This document shows, piece by piece, positions 15,566-25,709 of a stretch of 64,000 nt of DNA. Source of the DNA: Pseudomonadales bacterium (GTDB lineage: Bacteria; Pseudomonadota; Gammaproteobacteria; Pseudomonadales; Azotimanducaceae); assembly GCA_028280225.1 (NCBI GenBank), contig JANQMF010000021.1:1-64000 (forward strand). The letters run 5' to 3'. The position numbers and the translations under genes are program-made. Positions within the stretch are counted from its first letter, which is position 1. Every line of letters begins with the position of its first letter. Below the pieces are notes generated by a model that was not told where the DNA came from, made no database searches, and was given only the letters and a program-made list of their open reading frames with translations.

Positions 15566-16789
15566 ATGCGCATTTCTTCATTACAAATTCATCAACAGGC
15601 AGCCAGTCAACTCCAGCAGTTGGGTGCCCAGGCGGCGGAAACCCAACAACAAATTGCCCAGGGTAAACGGCTGACCAAGCCGGGGGATGATCCGGTTGGG
15701 GCAGCCAGAGTGATTGGCCTGAATCAGGAGCTTGATGCCCGGACGCAATTTGTGCGCAACGCGGATGCAGCAGATGTTGCCCTGGCTCTTGAAGATTCGG
15801 TTTTAGCGCAGATCACCGAACTGGTGCAGCGGGTGCAGGAGTTGACCATTCAGGCCGGTTCGGGTGTGCAGACAAATGAAGATCGCCAGTTTATCGCGGC
15901 GGAAATTGAGGCCCGTTTTGAAGAACTTATGGGGTTGGCGAATTCCACGAATGCCAGCGGTCAATATCTGTTCAGCGGTTTTAAGGGCGAAACCGCCCCC
16001 TTTGCTGAAGAATCGGGACGCATCACTTATCAGGGTGACAACGGTCAGCGTCAGGTGCAAATTGACCGTGGGCAGTTTATTGCCATGAACGACTCGGGTG
16101 AACAACTATTCATGCACGTGGCGTCGCCGGATGTGCAGGCCAGCGTGGGCTCATCCAATACCAGTACCGCGCAGCTGACCGAGATTAAAGTGGTGGACCC
16201 GGAAGCGGCCGAAGCCCTGTTTCCGGACAAGCTGGTGATTGAATTTCGTCCGCCCAGTGAAGCTGGAGGGGTGGCCAATTTCAACGTGGTGCGCGCCAGT
16301 GACCGGCGTCCGGTGGATGGTCTGGAAAATGTAGTCTACAACGGCAGCAGTACGGTTGTTGCCGGTGGCGTTCAATTTGCCATAGCCGGGGCACCCCAGG
16401 AGGGTGACTATCTGATTGTTGAAACCAGCAAACAACGTTCGCTGTTCGATACCGTCAAGGGGGTGGCGGACGGCCTGAAAGAGATTGATGCCGCCACCAA
16501 CCCGCAAGGCTTTAAATCCCTGATCGACACCTCCCTGGCGAGCCTGGAGAATGCAACAACCAACTTGTTGCGTACCCGGGCGGATATCGGCGCGCGATTC
16601 AACAGCATCGCGGCCGCCACGGATATGCATGACGACCTGACCTTGCAGCTACAAGAGGTACGCTCAAGCATCGAAGATCTTGACTTTGCTGAGGCTGTCA
16701 GCGAACTGGCTTATCAGTCCTTTGTACTGGAAGCGGCTCAGCAGAGTTTTATCCGCATAAACGACTTGTCTTTATTTAACCGCCTGTAA
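15566..16789 (+). CDS. flgL: FlgL, hook-filament junction protein (HAP3)
   Basis: A 407-residue protein, longer than the enteric form (about 317). The N-terminus (MRISSLQIHQQAASQLQQLG, LTKPGDDPVGAARVIGLNQE) and C-terminus (DLDFAEAVSELAYQSFVLEA) are the flagellin-like ends of FlgL. The extra length lies in the middle (about 200-310). It completes the hook-filament junction above FlgK. Confidence 0.94.
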   Translation: MRISSLQIHQQAASQLQQLGAQAAETQQQIAQGKRLTKPGDDPVGAARVIGLNQELDARTQFVRNADAADVALALEDSVLAQITELVQRVQELTIQAGSGVQTNEDRQFIAAEIEARFEELMGLANSTNASGQYLFSGFKGETAPFAEESGRITYQGDNGQRQVQIDRGQFIAMNDSGEQLFMHVASPDVQASVGSSNTSTAQLTEIKVVDPEAAEALFPDKLVIEFRPPSEAGGVANFNVVRASDRRPVDGLENVVYNGSSTVVAGGVQFAIAGAPQEGDYLIVETSKQRSLFDTVKGVADGLKEIDAATNPQGFKSLIDTSLASLENATTNLLRTRADIGARFNSIAAATDMHDDLTLQLQEVRSSIEDLDFAEAVSELAYQSFVLEAAQQSFIRINDLSLFNRL

Positions 16790-16813
16790 GTGTATTTTTG
16801 TGATGTAGCGCAC

Positions 16814-16840
16814 TAAAGTTTGTGCCTTGTCCGCCGCTAT
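16814..16840 (+). promoter_or_regulatory. Sigma-28 promoter of fliC
   Basis: TAAAGTTT (perfect -35), an 11-base spacer and GCCGCTAT (6/8 of GCCGATAA). It sits 62 bp upstream of the flagellin start, the position expected for a class III flagellin promoter controlled by FliA and FlgM. Confidence 0.92.
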
Positions 16841-16902
16841 CTCCTTTGAGACCCCCTTTCATACGGAAGGGATGACTGAAAAAGCAAACGGAGTAGCAAC
16901 TC

Positions 16903-19005
16903 ATGCCCCAGGTAATTAATACCAACATCAGCTCCCTGACGGCGCAGCGTAACCTTGACCGTACCCAGTCGGAAGGTTTAACTGCATTGAGCAGGTTGTC
17001 TTCTGGTCTGCGCATTAACAGTGCGCGGGACGACGCTGCCGGTCTCGCGATCAGCACGCGTTTTACCGCACAAGTCCGAGGCCTCGGTGTCGCCATACGA
17101 AATGCTAATGACGGTATTTCCCTGGCGCAAACCGCTGAAGGTGCCTTGGGTGCAATGACGGAAAGTTTACAGCGTCTGCGTGAACTGGCCCTGCAGTCTG
17201 CCAACGCCACCAACAGCGATTCAGACCGCCAGGCACTTAACGCGGAAGCCCAGCAATTGATCTCTGAACTGCAACGGGTGAGCGACCAAACCAACTTTAA
17301 CGGTCGTAAACTTCTGGACGGCAGTTTCTCTTCCAGTGTCCAGATTGGTACGAATGTTGGCGAAACTGTTGAATTTTCCATTAACGAAGTCTCCATCGAA
17401 AATCTCGGTGGCGGCATCGGTGCCGGTATTTCCGCGGTTGGTGATTCCAATGCCATCGGCAATGGTGATCTGGTGATCAACGGCATCTCCATTACACCAT
17501 CTTCTGCCACGGATGATGCGGCTTCTACCGACAATGCGGATGCGTCTGCCATTGCCAAAGTTGCGGCCATTAACCGTTTCACCGATCAGACCGGTGTACG
17601 TGCGGAAGTGAACGAAAATATTGTTGCGGGTAGTGCCATCACAGCCTCTGCAACAGCGGGTACCATCACCATTAACGACGTGGCCATTTCAGTGAACACC
17701 ACTGACGATGCCACCACAACCCGTGCTGCCGTGGTTGCTGCAATCAACACGGTCAGGGACCAAACCGGTGTAGTTGCCGTCGATAGCGGCAATGATGATT
17801 CCGGGGTTTCCCTGGTAGCTGCGGACGGCCGTAACATCGAAGTGGCTTTCACCACGGTGGACGCAGCCACAACAGGTGTTTCAGCCGCAGGCACTTATGA
17901 AGGGGGTTATACCCTGGTGTCTGAAGACGGTTCTGACATTGTGCTGTCCGGTGGTGACGGTTCTGATACCGCTGACATTGGCAATGCCGGTCTGGTAGCG
18001 GGTACCTTTGGCGGCACAACCTCAGCAGTGACCAGCATTGGTCAAGCTGCAAACACCGGGTCGGTTAATGCCCTGGTTGCCGGTGATGTGGTCATCAACG
18101 GTGTGAGTATTGGTGCTTCTCTGGCCACCGACGACACCGCTTCCAACTCTGATAACGCCGGCAGCGGTATCGCCCTGGCTGCGGCCATTAACCGCTCTTC
18201 TGACCAGACCGGTGTTTCGGCAACGGTCAACGCCACGAGCTTTGTAGGCGGATCCGGCCAGACGGTAACCACGGTTGCGTCTGAAGCCATCACCATTAAC
18301 GGTGTGGCCACAGCAGATATCAGCACGGATACCAATCTGGCGGACGATACCAACCGCGCTATTGCCATTGACGCCATCAACCTGATCTCCGGTCAAACCG
18401 GTGTGGTTGCCAGCGACAACGGCACCAGCATTACGCTGACTGCAGCAGACGGCCGTAACATCAGTGTTGGGGTTGAATCCGAGGCTCTGGGTGATGCGGT
18501 AGGCTTAGACGCCAGTGGTACCACCGGGGTTTATGTTAACGGTGTTAGTCCTACCGTTGAGGTGGTTACGTCCACCATTACTTTGGAATCTGCAGGTAGC
18601 TTTACGGTTGCAGCAGGTACCTCTAACGGTGACTCCGGGGTGACCAATGTTGGCCTTGAGCAGGGTGAATTTGGCGGTGCCAGTAACGGCCAATTCCTCA
18701 CCGAGGTTGATCTGTCAACGGTCGCCGGCGCAGAAGATGCTCTGTCAGCCATCGACAATGCCCTGGATGCGGTAAACCGGGAACGTGCGAACTTGGGTGC
18801 GATCCAGAACCGCCTCGATTCCACGGTCACCAGTTTGGCGATCAACGTCGAAAATCTGACGGCAGCGCGTTCTAGAATCCTGGATGCGGACTTTGCGGTT
18901 GAAACCGCGGAATTGTCCAGAACCCAGGTTCTGCAGCAGGCGGGTGTATCCATCCTTGCCCAGGCGAATGCTCAGCCTCAGTTGGTGTTGTCACTTCTCC
19001 AGTAA
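16903..19005 (+). CDS. fliC: Flagellin FliC with duplicated central domain
   Basis: A 700-residue flagellin. Residues 1-165 are the conserved D0/D1 N-terminus ([55 protein letters not shown]) and about 610-700 the C-terminus ([20 protein letters not shown], ending in SLLQ). The central region holds two long similar blocks, nt 17464-17845 and 18082-18472, each starting GD(L/V)VING(I/V)SI and ending AADGRNI, and each containing two QTGV units of the Flagellin_IN type. RBS GGAG lies upstream. It is the only flagellin gene in the window. A hairpin follows at 19035-19070. Confidence 0.96.
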   Translation: MPQVINTNISSLTAQRNLDRTQSEGLTALSRLSSGLRINSARDDAAGLAISTRFTAQVRGLGVAIRNANDGISLAQTAEGALGAMTESLQRLRELALQSANATNSDSDRQALNAEAQQLISELQRVSDQTNFNGRKLLDGSFSSSVQIGTNVGETVEFSINEVSIENLGGGIGAGISAVGDSNAIGNGDLVINGISITPSSATDDAASTDNADASAIAKVAAINRFTDQTGVRAEVNENIVAGSAITASATAGTITINDVAISVNTTDDATTTRAAVVAAINTVRDQTGVVAVDSGNDDSGVSLVAADGRNIEVAFTTVDAATTGVSAAGTYEGGYTLVSEDGSDIVLSGGDGSDTADIGNAGLVAGTFGGTTSAVTSIGQAANTGSVNALVAGDVVINGVSIGASLATDDTASNSDNAGSGIALAAAINRSSDQTGVSATVNATSFVGGSGQTVTTVASEAITINGVATADISTDTNLADDTNRAIAIDAINLISGQTGVVASDNGTSITLTAADGRNISVGVESEALGDAVGLDASGTTGVYVNGVSPTVEVVTSTITLESAGSFTVAAGTSNGDSGVTNVGLEQGEFGGASNGQFLTEVDLSTVAGAEDALSAIDNALDAVNRERANLGAIQNRLDSTVTSLAINVENLTAARSRILDADFAVETAELSRTQVLQQAGVSILAQANAQPQLVLSLLQ

Positions 19006-19034
19006 GACTGGCCTTCCGGTAAGGGTTAGTTAAC

Positions 19035-19070
19035 GAGGATCAGCTATTTACTGCAAATAGCTGATTCCTC
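19035..19070 (+). terminator. Hairpin downstream of fliC, possible terminator
   Basis: Arms GAGGATCAGCTATTT (19035-19049) and AAATAGCTGATTCCTC (19055-19070) pair along their whole length with one bulged T and a 5-base loop. No T-run follows, so it may act as an mRNA 3'-end stabiliser or partial terminator that lets fliC be expressed above flaG. Confidence 0.6.
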
Positions 19071-19113
19071 CCCACCCGGCCGGTATTGGCAATCAAGTTA
19101 CTAGAGGTCCGTT

Positions 19114-19608
19114 ATGAACAACATAAAAACGGTAGAAGGTAGCCAACCGCTCAACACCCCAGGACAGGGTGCTGCAGCAAACCAGGCTACAAAAGCGGCA
19201 AAACCGGCTACAGCGGAAGGCAAAGTATTGCCGGAAAGTGTGCCGGTTGCCGACGTAACGAGCCAGCAAAAACAACAACGGGCAGCCCAGGCGTCCGCAG
19301 AACTGGCCCGTGAACAGAGGGTAGAACAAGCGGTTGCACAGCTGAATGACTATGTACAGTCTTTACAGCGTGACTTGCGCTTTACCGTAGATGATGATCT
19401 TGGACGAGCCATTGTCCATGTTGTAGATCGAAATACCCAGGAAGTCATCCGACAGATCCCTAACGAGACTGCGCTACGATTGGCACGAAACTTGAAGGAT
19501 ATTCAAATGCAAGAGCTTCAGGTGCAACCGGTGTCCAGTAGCGGTGCAAATCCGACTGCCGCCAACAGCGCGGAAGCCAGTTTGGGTTTGATCAATACAA
19601 GGATTTAG
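19114..19608 (+). CDS. flaG: FlaG family protein
   Basis: A 164-residue protein. The N-terminal half is polar and Ala/Gln rich; the C-terminal half is the FlaG domain (VAQLNDYVQSLQRDLRFTVD, VHVVDRNTQEVIRQIPNE). FlaG affects filament length in Pseudomonas and Campylobacter; its mechanism is not settled. It lies between fliC and fliD, the usual place. AGAGG precedes the ATG. Confidence 0.92.
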   Translation: MNNIKTVEGSQPLNTPGQGAAANQATKAAKPATAEGKVLPESVPVADVTSQQKQQRAAQASAELAREQRVEQAVAQLNDYVQSLQRDLRFTVDDDLGRAIVHVVDRNTQEVIRQIPNETALRLARNLKDIQMQELQVQPVSSSGANPTAANSAEASLGLINTRI

Positions 19609-19628
19609 TCCGTTCAACGTGCCGTTAG

Positions 19629-19657
19629 CCAACCGTTTGTCATCTGCAAACGGTTGG
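19629..19657 (+). terminator. Hairpin between flaG and fliD
   Basis: A perfect 11-bp inverted repeat, CCAACCGTTTG and CAAACGGTTGG, with a 7-base loop; short outer arms (GTGCC / GGCGCAC) extend it. No U-tract follows. It could attenuate read-through into fliD or stabilise the upstream mRNA. Confidence 0.55.
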
Positions 19658-19683
19658 TTGGCGCACTTGGATGCAAGTAAGTT

Positions 19684-22125
19684 ATGGCGTCAATACAATC
19701 ACTAGGAGTCGGCTCAGGTCTTCTTACCTCCGAACTGGTAGAGGATATTATCGCCGCTGAGCGCGAAGCGACAGATTTGCGTCTTGATGCCAAACGGGCG
19801 GAGTTTGACGCAAGAATTTCCGCCTTCGGCACCATTCGCAGTGGTTTGTCCACCTTAAATTCCGCGGCGGATGCGCTGGGCCGGTCCAGTAGTCTGTTGC
19901 TCAACACCGTAGCTTCAACCGACGAATCCGTGGTCACCGCCACGGTTGGCTCAGCGGCCACCCCGGGTATTCATACGGTGGAGGTGGTGAGTGCTGCCCG
20001 GGCCCACACCCTGACCTCCATCCGTTACGACTCCGTTGACGAAGTTGTGGGTGACGGTACCCTGGATATTCGCTTCGGGACCACTACCTATGTGGATGAC
20101 GCTTATGATTCGTTTACGGAAAACCCGGAGCGGGCTGCAGTCTCGATTGCCATAGATTCCAGTAACAATACACTGGACGGCATTCGCGATGCCATCAACA
20201 CCGCGGATGTGGGGATTACCGCCAGCGTGGTGGATGACGGTGAAGGTTTTATACTGGTCCTAAAATCCAATCAGACCGGCGCTGATCATTCCATGGAGAT
20301 TACCGTCACGGAAGGGGCCACCCCGGGACTCGAGGCGCTGTCTTTTAACGCTGCCGCCAGTACGGCAGGTACACACTTCAACCAGTCCGTGGCCGCGTCT
20401 GATGCATCGGCAATTATTGACGGTATTCCGATTACCCGGGAAAACAATGTGATAGAGCAGGTTATTCCGGGGGTGATATTTAATGTGCTGGCCAGCTCAG
20501 AAGGAAAAACAGAAACCGTTAGCGTCACCCAGGATGTGGCGGCCATTACAGAAAACGTGCAGGCCTTTGTTGACGCTTATAACGAACTGAAGACCCTCAC
20601 CGACGAACTCACCGCCTTTGACGAAGACGAAGGCGGGGCACTGCTCACCGGTGATTCAACGGTACGCACCCTGATGGCGCAACTGCGCCGCTTCCTGTCC
20701 CGCAGTGTCGGCGAGGTGGAATCCAGCAGTATTCGAGCTCTGGTGGATATTGGCATCAGCACCAACCAGAACAGCGGCTATTTACTGGATTTTAACAGCA
20801 CAACCTTCCAGGCCGCGTTGGCCTCCTCGCCGGACGATGTCCTGGCCTTGTTGGCCGACCAGCGCCGGGCCAGCGATCCGCAAATTGAGCTGCTGGGATT
20901 TCAGAACGGTACACAGGCCGGTTCTTATCCGGTTGAAATCACCCAGGCGGCTACCCAGGGGACCATTACCGGTGAAGTCGTTGCGGCTTTGGCGGGGTCG
21001 ATAACGGTTGATGATGACAATGATGAAATCAGTGTCACGGTTGACGGCACGAGTTCTGAAACCATCACCCTGACCCAGGGTGTTTATGCCAGCGGTGCTG
21101 AACTTGCCGAAGAACTGAAGAATAAAATTAACCTGGATACCAACCTCAGCGCTGCCGGCCGCACGGTTGATGTCAGCTACGATGCGGATAATCAACAGCT
21201 CATTCTGAAATCTACCCGGTTCGGCGGTAACTCAAACATTGGCATAAACAGTGTGGATACCAATACGGAAAGCCAATTTGGTTTAGTGGTATCAGCAGCG
21301 GTTAATCATGTTGGCCTTGATGTTCAGGGTACCGTAAACGGCATCAGCGGTACCGGCACCGGACAGTTTTTATCGATTCCCAGCGGCCCGGTAGCCGCTC
21401 AGGCGGGGACCTACCGGGGCACCACGGTGGCAGCCCTGGCGGACGGGGACATTGTCGTGGACAGTTCGAACAACACTTTTCGCATCAGTGTTGACGGTAC
21501 TTTGTCGACGGACATTTCTCTTACCGAAAACACTTACGCCACGGCAACGGATCTGGCTGCCGAGATTCAAAATCAGATCAACGCGGATGCCAACCTCAGC
21601 GCCCTGGACAAGACGGTTTCGGTAAGTTATGACGCCGGCAATGGCCGTTTTGTCATCAGCTCGGGCACCACCGGTGATAGCTCCTCGGTTAATTTGACCT
21701 TTGCGGATGCCGGCACGGTGAGCGACCTGGGGTTAACCGTCGGTCAGGGTGACAAGGGCAGGGCTGCATCTTCGATCGCGGATGCGGCGGCCGGTATCCA
21801 GTTGCTGGTGCAGGGTACGGAAGTTGGCGAACGCGGCACGGTGACAATCGTGCGCGGGGTTATGAACCAGATCGACGCCTATCTGACGGAGTTTAATAGT
21901 TTTGGCGGTACGCTGGCCAATAAGCTGGACAGCCTGGGTAACCGGATCGAAGAAATTGATGAAGAAGCGGCAGACTTTTCTGATCGCATGAACCTGTTGG
22001 AGAACCGTCTGCGAACCCAGTTTGCTGCTGCGGATGCGCTGATTTCTACGTTAAACAGCACGTCGGAATTTCTCGGCCAACAACTGTCCGCCTTACCCGG
22101 TTACCGGCGGGATTCGGACAATTAA
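19684..22125 (+). CDS. fliD: FliD, enlarged filament cap protein (HAP2)
   Basis: The 813-residue length compares with about 470 in enterics. The N-terminus (QSLGVGSGLLTSELVEDIIA) and C-terminus (MNLLENRLRTQFAAADALIS) are the FliD coiled-coil ends, with FliD-typical IIDGIPITRENNVIEQVIPG at about 240. An insertion at about 430-690 contains two similar units, residues about 432-539 and 581-687, sharing the pattern NLSA..(R/K)TV.VSYDA.N. FliD caps the filament and promotes flagellin folding. It has no obvious own promoter, so it probably depends on fliC/flaG read-through or an undetected site. Confidence 0.95.
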   Translation: MASIQSLGVGSGLLTSELVEDIIAAEREATDLRLDAKRAEFDARISAFGTIRSGLSTLNSAADALGRSSSLLLNTVASTDESVVTATVGSAATPGIHTVEVVSAARAHTLTSIRYDSVDEVVGDGTLDIRFGTTTYVDDAYDSFTENPERAAVSIAIDSSNNTLDGIRDAINTADVGITASVVDDGEGFILVLKSNQTGADHSMEITVTEGATPGLEALSFNAAASTAGTHFNQSVAASDASAIIDGIPITRENNVIEQVIPGVIFNVLASSEGKTETVSVTQDVAAITENVQAFVDAYNELKTLTDELTAFDEDEGGALLTGDSTVRTLMAQLRRFLSRSVGEVESSSIRALVDIGISTNQNSGYLLDFNSTTFQAALASSPDDVLALLADQRRASDPQIELLGFQNGTQAGSYPVEITQAATQGTITGEVVAALAGSITVDDDNDEISVTVDGTSSETITLTQGVYASGAELAEELKNKINLDTNLSAAGRTVDVSYDADNQQLILKSTRFGGNSNIGINSVDTNTESQFGLVVSAAVNHVGLDVQGTVNGISGTGTGQFLSIPSGPVAAQAGTYRGTTVAALADGDIVVDSSNNTFRISVDGTLSTDISLTENTYATATDLAAEIQNQINADANLSALDKTVSVSYDAGNGRFVISSGTTGDSSSVNLTFADAGTVSDLGLTVGQGDKGRAASSIADAAAGIQLLVQGTEVGERGTVTIVRGVMNQIDAYLTEFNSFGGTLANKLDSLGNRIEEIDEEAADFSDRMNLLENRLRTQFAAADALISTLNSTSEFLGQQLSALPGYRRDSDN

Positions 22126-22188
22126 TTTCAAGTTGCATATGGATTCAGCTTAATAATCCGGAAGAGGGGTACGGCCCGTCAAAACCGC

Positions 22189-22215
22189 TAAAGTTTTTGC
22201 CGGCGTGACCGCTAA
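22189..22215 (+). promoter_or_regulatory. Sigma-28 promoter of fliS
   Basis: TAAAGTTT (perfect -35), an 11-base spacer, then ACCGCTAA (6/8 of GCCGATAA). It ends 30 bp upstream of the fliS GTG start and gives the export chaperone genes their own late promoter. Confidence 0.85.
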
Positions 22216-22245
22216 GCCTAATAACAGTGATACGGAAACCTCAAT

Positions 22246-22641
22246 GTGAACAGCCAAGCTAGACAATATCAACAACTGGATGCAACCACGGCCATAGAAG
22301 GGGCGTCGCCACATCAACTCATAGACCTGCTCTTTCAAGGGGCGAAGGATCGTATCAATCAGGCACAAGGCCATATCAAGCGAGATGATATGGGTGGCAA
22401 AACTTCAGCCATTAATGCCTGTATTGATATTGTTGAAGGTTTGCAAGCTTCCCTGGATCATGACCAGGGTGGAGAACTGGCTGGAAATTTGGAAAGCCTT
22501 TACGACTACATGCAACGCCGCCTGTTCCGGGCCAACACAGACAACGATGTTGCCGCGCTGGCCGAGGTGGCTGATTTGCTGGCCACCCTGCGTTCTGCCT
22601 GGGTGCAAATTGATCCGGCTGAAAAAGTGAGTGCAGGATAA
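22246..22641 (+). CDS. fliS: FliS, flagellin export chaperone
   Basis: A 131-residue helical protein starting at GTG (GGAAA upstream). Typical FliS features are the N-terminal ARQYQQLDATTAIEGASPHQ followed by LIDLLFQGAKDRINQAQGHI, and LYDYMQRRLFRANTDND. FliS binds the C-terminus of flagellin and prevents premature polymerisation. It has its own sigma-28 promoter. Its end overlaps a possible early start of the next gene. Confidence 0.94.
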   Translation: MNSQARQYQQLDATTAIEGASPHQLIDLLFQGAKDRINQAQGHIKRDDMGGKTSAINACIDIVEGLQASLDHDQGGELAGNLESLYDYMQRRLFRANTDNDVAALAEVADLLATLRSAWVQIDPAEKVSAG

Positions 22642-22645
22642 GCCG

Positions 22646-22915
22646 GTGAATAGCTTTGATCTTGCCCTGTCTCAATTAGACATTATTGAAGCAGCGGTTA
22701 AGGCGGGGGATCTGGAGGCGGCAAATGCCGCCACCCAGAAGCTCAAACCGCTGCTGGTCAGCGAGCGGGTCGATGAAATTGCTGCCCTCAAAGCCCGGGT
22801 GGACGCGCTGACGATGGGGGTTAGAACGTTGCAATCCCAGGGCGCCCAGGATCTGAAATTGTGCCGCCGCCGCCGCCGGGGTCTGGATGCTTATCAGATG
22901 GTGCAATCCGGGTGA
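22646..22915 (+). CDS. fliT: FliT-like small chaperone
   Basis: An 89-residue protein beginning at GTG 22646, with AGGATAAG about 8 nt upstream; a GTG at 22631 inside fliS is an alternative. The predicted fold is helical (DIIEAAVKAGDLEAANAATQ; VDEIAALKARVDALTMGVRT) and ends in an Arg-rich stretch. FliT proteins are poorly conserved; in enterics FliT is the FliD chaperone and lies after fliS. The assignment rests on position and size more than on motifs. Confidence 0.6.
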   Translation: MNSFDLALSQLDIIEAAVKAGDLEAANAATQKLKPLLVSERVDEIAALKARVDALTMGVRTLQSQGAQDLKLCRRRRRGLDAYQMVQSG

Positions 22916-22967
22916 GCCGGGTTAATGTTGGTTTCCTGTCAGCCGCCCGGGATTAGATGACGGAAAT

Positions 22968-22995
22968 TTGACCTATTCTAATTACCTACTTTACT
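22968..22995 (+). promoter_or_regulatory. Possible sigma-70 promoter of flrA
   Basis: TTGACC (5/6) and TTTACT (4/6) separated by 16 bases, about 40 bp upstream of the flrA start. FlrA/FleQ genes are usually transcribed by the housekeeping sigma factor, which fits. The -10 is weak. Confidence 0.35.
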
Positions 22996-23034
22996 TGTAC
23001 TTGAGAGACGCGCTTAAGTATGTGAGGTTTTTAG

Positions 23035-24390
23035 ATGGGCGATCCGCAGAGACAAGAGTTTTCCGTTGGCATCGATGTTGCTGACGAAGCTCAAATTCGA
23101 CGAATCAGAGACTTATTCTCCTTTGCTGAAGTGCCCTTGGCGGCAGATTTAAGCGAGGCCGCCATTGTGGTGGGTGACGGCAGTGGGGCCGGCCGTTTTG
23201 CTGCCTACATCGAACTGGTACCGGATGGTGCCTTCGTTGCTGAAAATCCGGGCAACGTACCGGTGACGGCGGCAGCCAAGCTGCATTTGCGTTCACCGCT
23301 GCGTCTGACGCCGCTGCTGTCTTGCGTGGCTCAAGCGCGCAGCTATGTCAATCAGGCCAACCGGGGGGATGAGGTGGATGGTGTATTTGCCACCTATGTG
23401 GGCATCAGCTCCGCCGCGGTGAAAACCCGCCGGGAGATGGCGAGTGCCGCCGCCCAGGACGTGACCGTCTTGATTACCGGTGAATCCGGAACCGGCAAGG
23501 AAGTGGTCGCCAGGGCCCTGCATCACGGTTCCCAGCGCAAGGCGGGACCCTTTGTGCCGGTGAATTGTGGCGCAATTCCCGCTGAGTTATTAGAAAGTGA
23601 ATTGTTTGGCCACGAAAAAGGGGCTTTTACCGGGGCCATTACGCAAAAAACCGGCCGGTTTGAATTGGCTCACGGAGGTACCTTATTTCTGGACGAAATT
23701 GGTGACCTGCCTTATGCCATGCAGGTGAAGCTGTTACGGGCAATTGAACAGAAAAGTTTTGAACGTATTGGCGGCAGCCAGACCCGGGTGGCGGACGTGC
23801 GTATTGTTGCAGCCACCAACAAAGACCTGGAAACCAAAATTAGTGAAGGGGAATTTCGGGAAGACCTGTTTTATCGGTTGAATGTTTTTCCCATCGAACT
23901 ACAGGCCCTGCGGGACCGGGCGGAAGACTTGCCCCTGTTGATTGATGTGTTGGGGGAAAGAATTCAACAGGAACAAGGTTTGCTGGTCAGGTTGTCCCTG
24001 GACGCAACAAATGCCCTGAGCGGTTATGCTTGGCCGGGTAATGTCAGAGAGTTGGCCAATCTGTTACAACGTCTGGCCATTCAATTTCCACATGGTCTGA
24101 TCCGCTGTGAAGACTTACCGAAAAAGTACCTTGAACCCTTTGACGATGCCGGCCCCGAGGCTGCACCCGGGGAGCAGAGTGCTGCGGAACCGGCAGACGT
24201 ACTGCTGCCGGTAAATGGCATTGATCTTAAGGACTATCTCACCCGTCTGGAAAAGAGCCTGATCGAACAGGCTTTGGAAGATACCAATGCGGTGGTTGCC
24301 CGGGCAGCCGACCGGCTACACATCCGGCGCACCACCTTGGTTGAAAAAATGCGCAAATATGGGTTAGGACGGGCGGAACGTTTGCAATGA
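23035..24390 (+). CDS. flrA: FlrA/FleQ-type sigma-54 activator, flagellar master regulator
   Basis: A 451-residue protein. Residues 1-115 form a FleQ-like, receiver-derived N-terminal domain with no phosphorylation site. Residues about 130-370 are an AAA+ sigma-54 activator domain: Walker A GESGTGKE, sigma-54-contacting GAFTGA, Walker B LFLDEIGD, arginine finger region [13 protein letters not shown]. The C-terminus (residues about 400-448) is a Fis-type HTH ([20 protein letters not shown]). Such proteins switch on early flagellar genes with RpoN and, in Pseudomonas, sense c-di-GMP. Its stop overlaps the flrC start (ATGA). Confidence 0.9.
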   Translation: MGDPQRQEFSVGIDVADEAQIRRIRDLFSFAEVPLAADLSEAAIVVGDGSGAGRFAAYIELVPDGAFVAENPGNVPVTAAAKLHLRSPLRLTPLLSCVAQARSYVNQANRGDEVDGVFATYVGISSAAVKTRREMASAAAQDVTVLITGESGTGKEVVARALHHGSQRKAGPFVPVNCGAIPAELLESELFGHEKGAFTGAITQKTGRFELAHGGTLFLDEIGDLPYAMQVKLLRAIEQKSFERIGGSQTRVADVRIVAATNKDLETKISEGEFREDLFYRLNVFPIELQALRDRAEDLPLLIDVLGERIQQEQGLLVRLSLDATNALSGYAWPGNVRELANLLQRLAIQFPHGLIRCEDLPKKYLEPFDDAGPEAAPGEQSAAEPADVLLPVNGIDLKDYLTRLEKSLIEQALEDTNAVVARAADRLHIRRTTLVEKMRKYGLGRAERLQ

Positions 24391-25709
24391 TAGAAGTAAT
24401 CGCGGGAAACGACCCTCAGGAAGCTCAGCGGCTGCGCGCGGGACTGGATGCCATGGGATTTCCGGTTCGCCTGACGGACGGGCTTGGGACCATCGCGGCG
24501 CAGACGCCCGCAGCGGAAACGACCCAACTGATTCACGTCAGCGCCTTGGGGCAACACGCCGGGTTAAAGGGGTATGTGGCCTTTGGCGGCGATGACAGCG
24601 CCGCGGATGCGTTAAATGTAATCCGTCAGGGTGCTCATGAGTATTTTCCCCATGGTATTGCCATCGACAAAGTCAGCAGCTGCCTTAAGCGTTTGGTTAC
24701 TGAGCAGGACGTTGCTGCCCAACCTGCCCGGGGTGGGCCGGTGTCCAAACTGCGGTATGACGTTTCTTCTCTGTGCGCCAGTGAAGCCATGCAGCATACT
24801 TTTGCCCTGGCTCAACGTGTGGCCAAGGCTGATATTGCCGTCATGGTCAGTGGTGAAAGCGGCAGCGGCAAGGAAGTGGTTGCACGTTATATACACAACC
24901 AGTCACCACGGGCAGATGGTCCCTTTGTGGCGCTGAATTGTGCCGCCATACCCGAAACTATGTTGGAAGCTTTGTTATTCGGCCACGACAAAGGGGCGTT
25001 TACCGGCGCCAGCGAAAAACGCGCCGGTAAGTTTGAGCTGGCTGACAAGGGCACTTTGTTGCTGGATGAAATTACCGAGATGCCTGTGGCGTTGCAAGCC
25101 AAGTTGCTGCGTGTGTTACAGGAGAAAGAAGTTGAGCGTATCGGCAGCAACCAGCCCAAGGCCATTGATGTGCGGGTGATTGCAACCAGTAATCGGAACC
25201 TTCGACAAGCAGTAGCGGAAGGTGTGTTGCGCGAAGATCTTTACTACCGTCTCAGCGTGTTTCCCATTGAGCTGCCGCCGCTACGCCGGCGGGTTGCGGA
25301 CATTATTCCCCTGGCCGGCTATTTCCTTGAGAAGTATTCGCCCGGGCACAAGTTGAACATGTCGTTACAGGCTCAGGAAGCCCTGCTTCGCTACCCCTGG
25401 CCGGGTAATGTGCGTGAGCTGGAAAACTGTATTCAGCGGGCCCTGGTGCTTTGTGACGGCAAGACCATCCACAACGAACATTTGGGCCTGGTTGAGCACC
25501 ACGGCACCGTGAATGCACCTGAGTCCGGATCGGGTGCCGGGGATAGCACTCTGGCCGGGCAAGTGCGCAGCGCTGAAGAGCAACTATTGCTGAAAACCCT
25601 AGAAGCCAATAACGGGGTGCGCAAACAAACTGCGGTAGAACTGGGTATATCCGAGCGAACCCTGCGCTATAAGTTAAAGCAGTTGCGGGATCGCGGGGTT
25701 TTAGCCTGA
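24387..25709 (+). CDS. flrC: FlrC/FleR-type sigma-54 activator with degenerate receiver
   Basis: A 440-residue protein with an AAA+ domain at about 140-365 ([34 protein letters not shown]) and a Fis-type HTH at the end ([20 protein letters not shown]). The first 105 residues align in outline with a receiver domain ([20 protein letters not shown]; the equivalent of the end reads [15 protein letters not shown]). The acidic pair is GND, the phospho-acceptor position reads HVSALG with no Asp, and the conserved Lys is gone. The FlrB/FleS kinase gene that should precede it is absent. It probably drives class III genes by a phosphorylation-independent route. Confidence 0.88.
   Translation: MIEVIAGNDPQEAQRLRAGLDAMGFPVRLTDGLGTIAAQTPAAETTQLIHVSALGQHAGLKGYVAFGGDDSAADALNVIRQGAHEYFPHGIAIDKVSSCLKRLVTEQDVAAQPARGGPVSKLRYDVSSLCASEAMQHTFALAQRVAKADIAVMVSGESGSGKEVVARYIHNQSPRADGPFVALNCAAIPETMLEALLFGHDKGAFTGASEKRAGKFELADKGTLLLDEITEMPVALQAKLLRVLQEKEVERIGSNQPKAIDVRVIATSNRNLRQAVAEGVLREDLYYRLSVFPIELPPLRRRVADIIPLAGYFLEKYSPGHKLNMSLQAQEALLRYPWPGNVRELENCIQRALVLCDGKTIHNEHLGLVEHHGTVNAPESGSGAGDSTLAGQVRSAEEQLLLKTLEANNGVRKQTAVELGISERTLRYKLKQLRDRGVLA

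Noticed and set aside
16776-17582. Antisense reading frame opposite the fliC start
   Set aside because: Ser/Ala-rich mirror of the flagellin N-terminus and of its promoter; no independent support.
19086-19101. Sigma-54-like TGGCAA-N5-TTAC before flaG
   Set aside because: The -12 GC is missing and transcription would start at the ATG, leaving no leader.
19481-19495. Sigma-54-like TGGCAC-N5-TTGA in flaG
   Set aside because: The invariant GC at -12 is GA, and it lies within coding sequence.
25552-25566. Possible sigma-54 promoter TGGCCG-N5-GTGC upstream of fliE
   Set aside because: Only a moderate match in GC-rich flrC coding sequence, about 160 bp before fliE; not distinguishable from chance.
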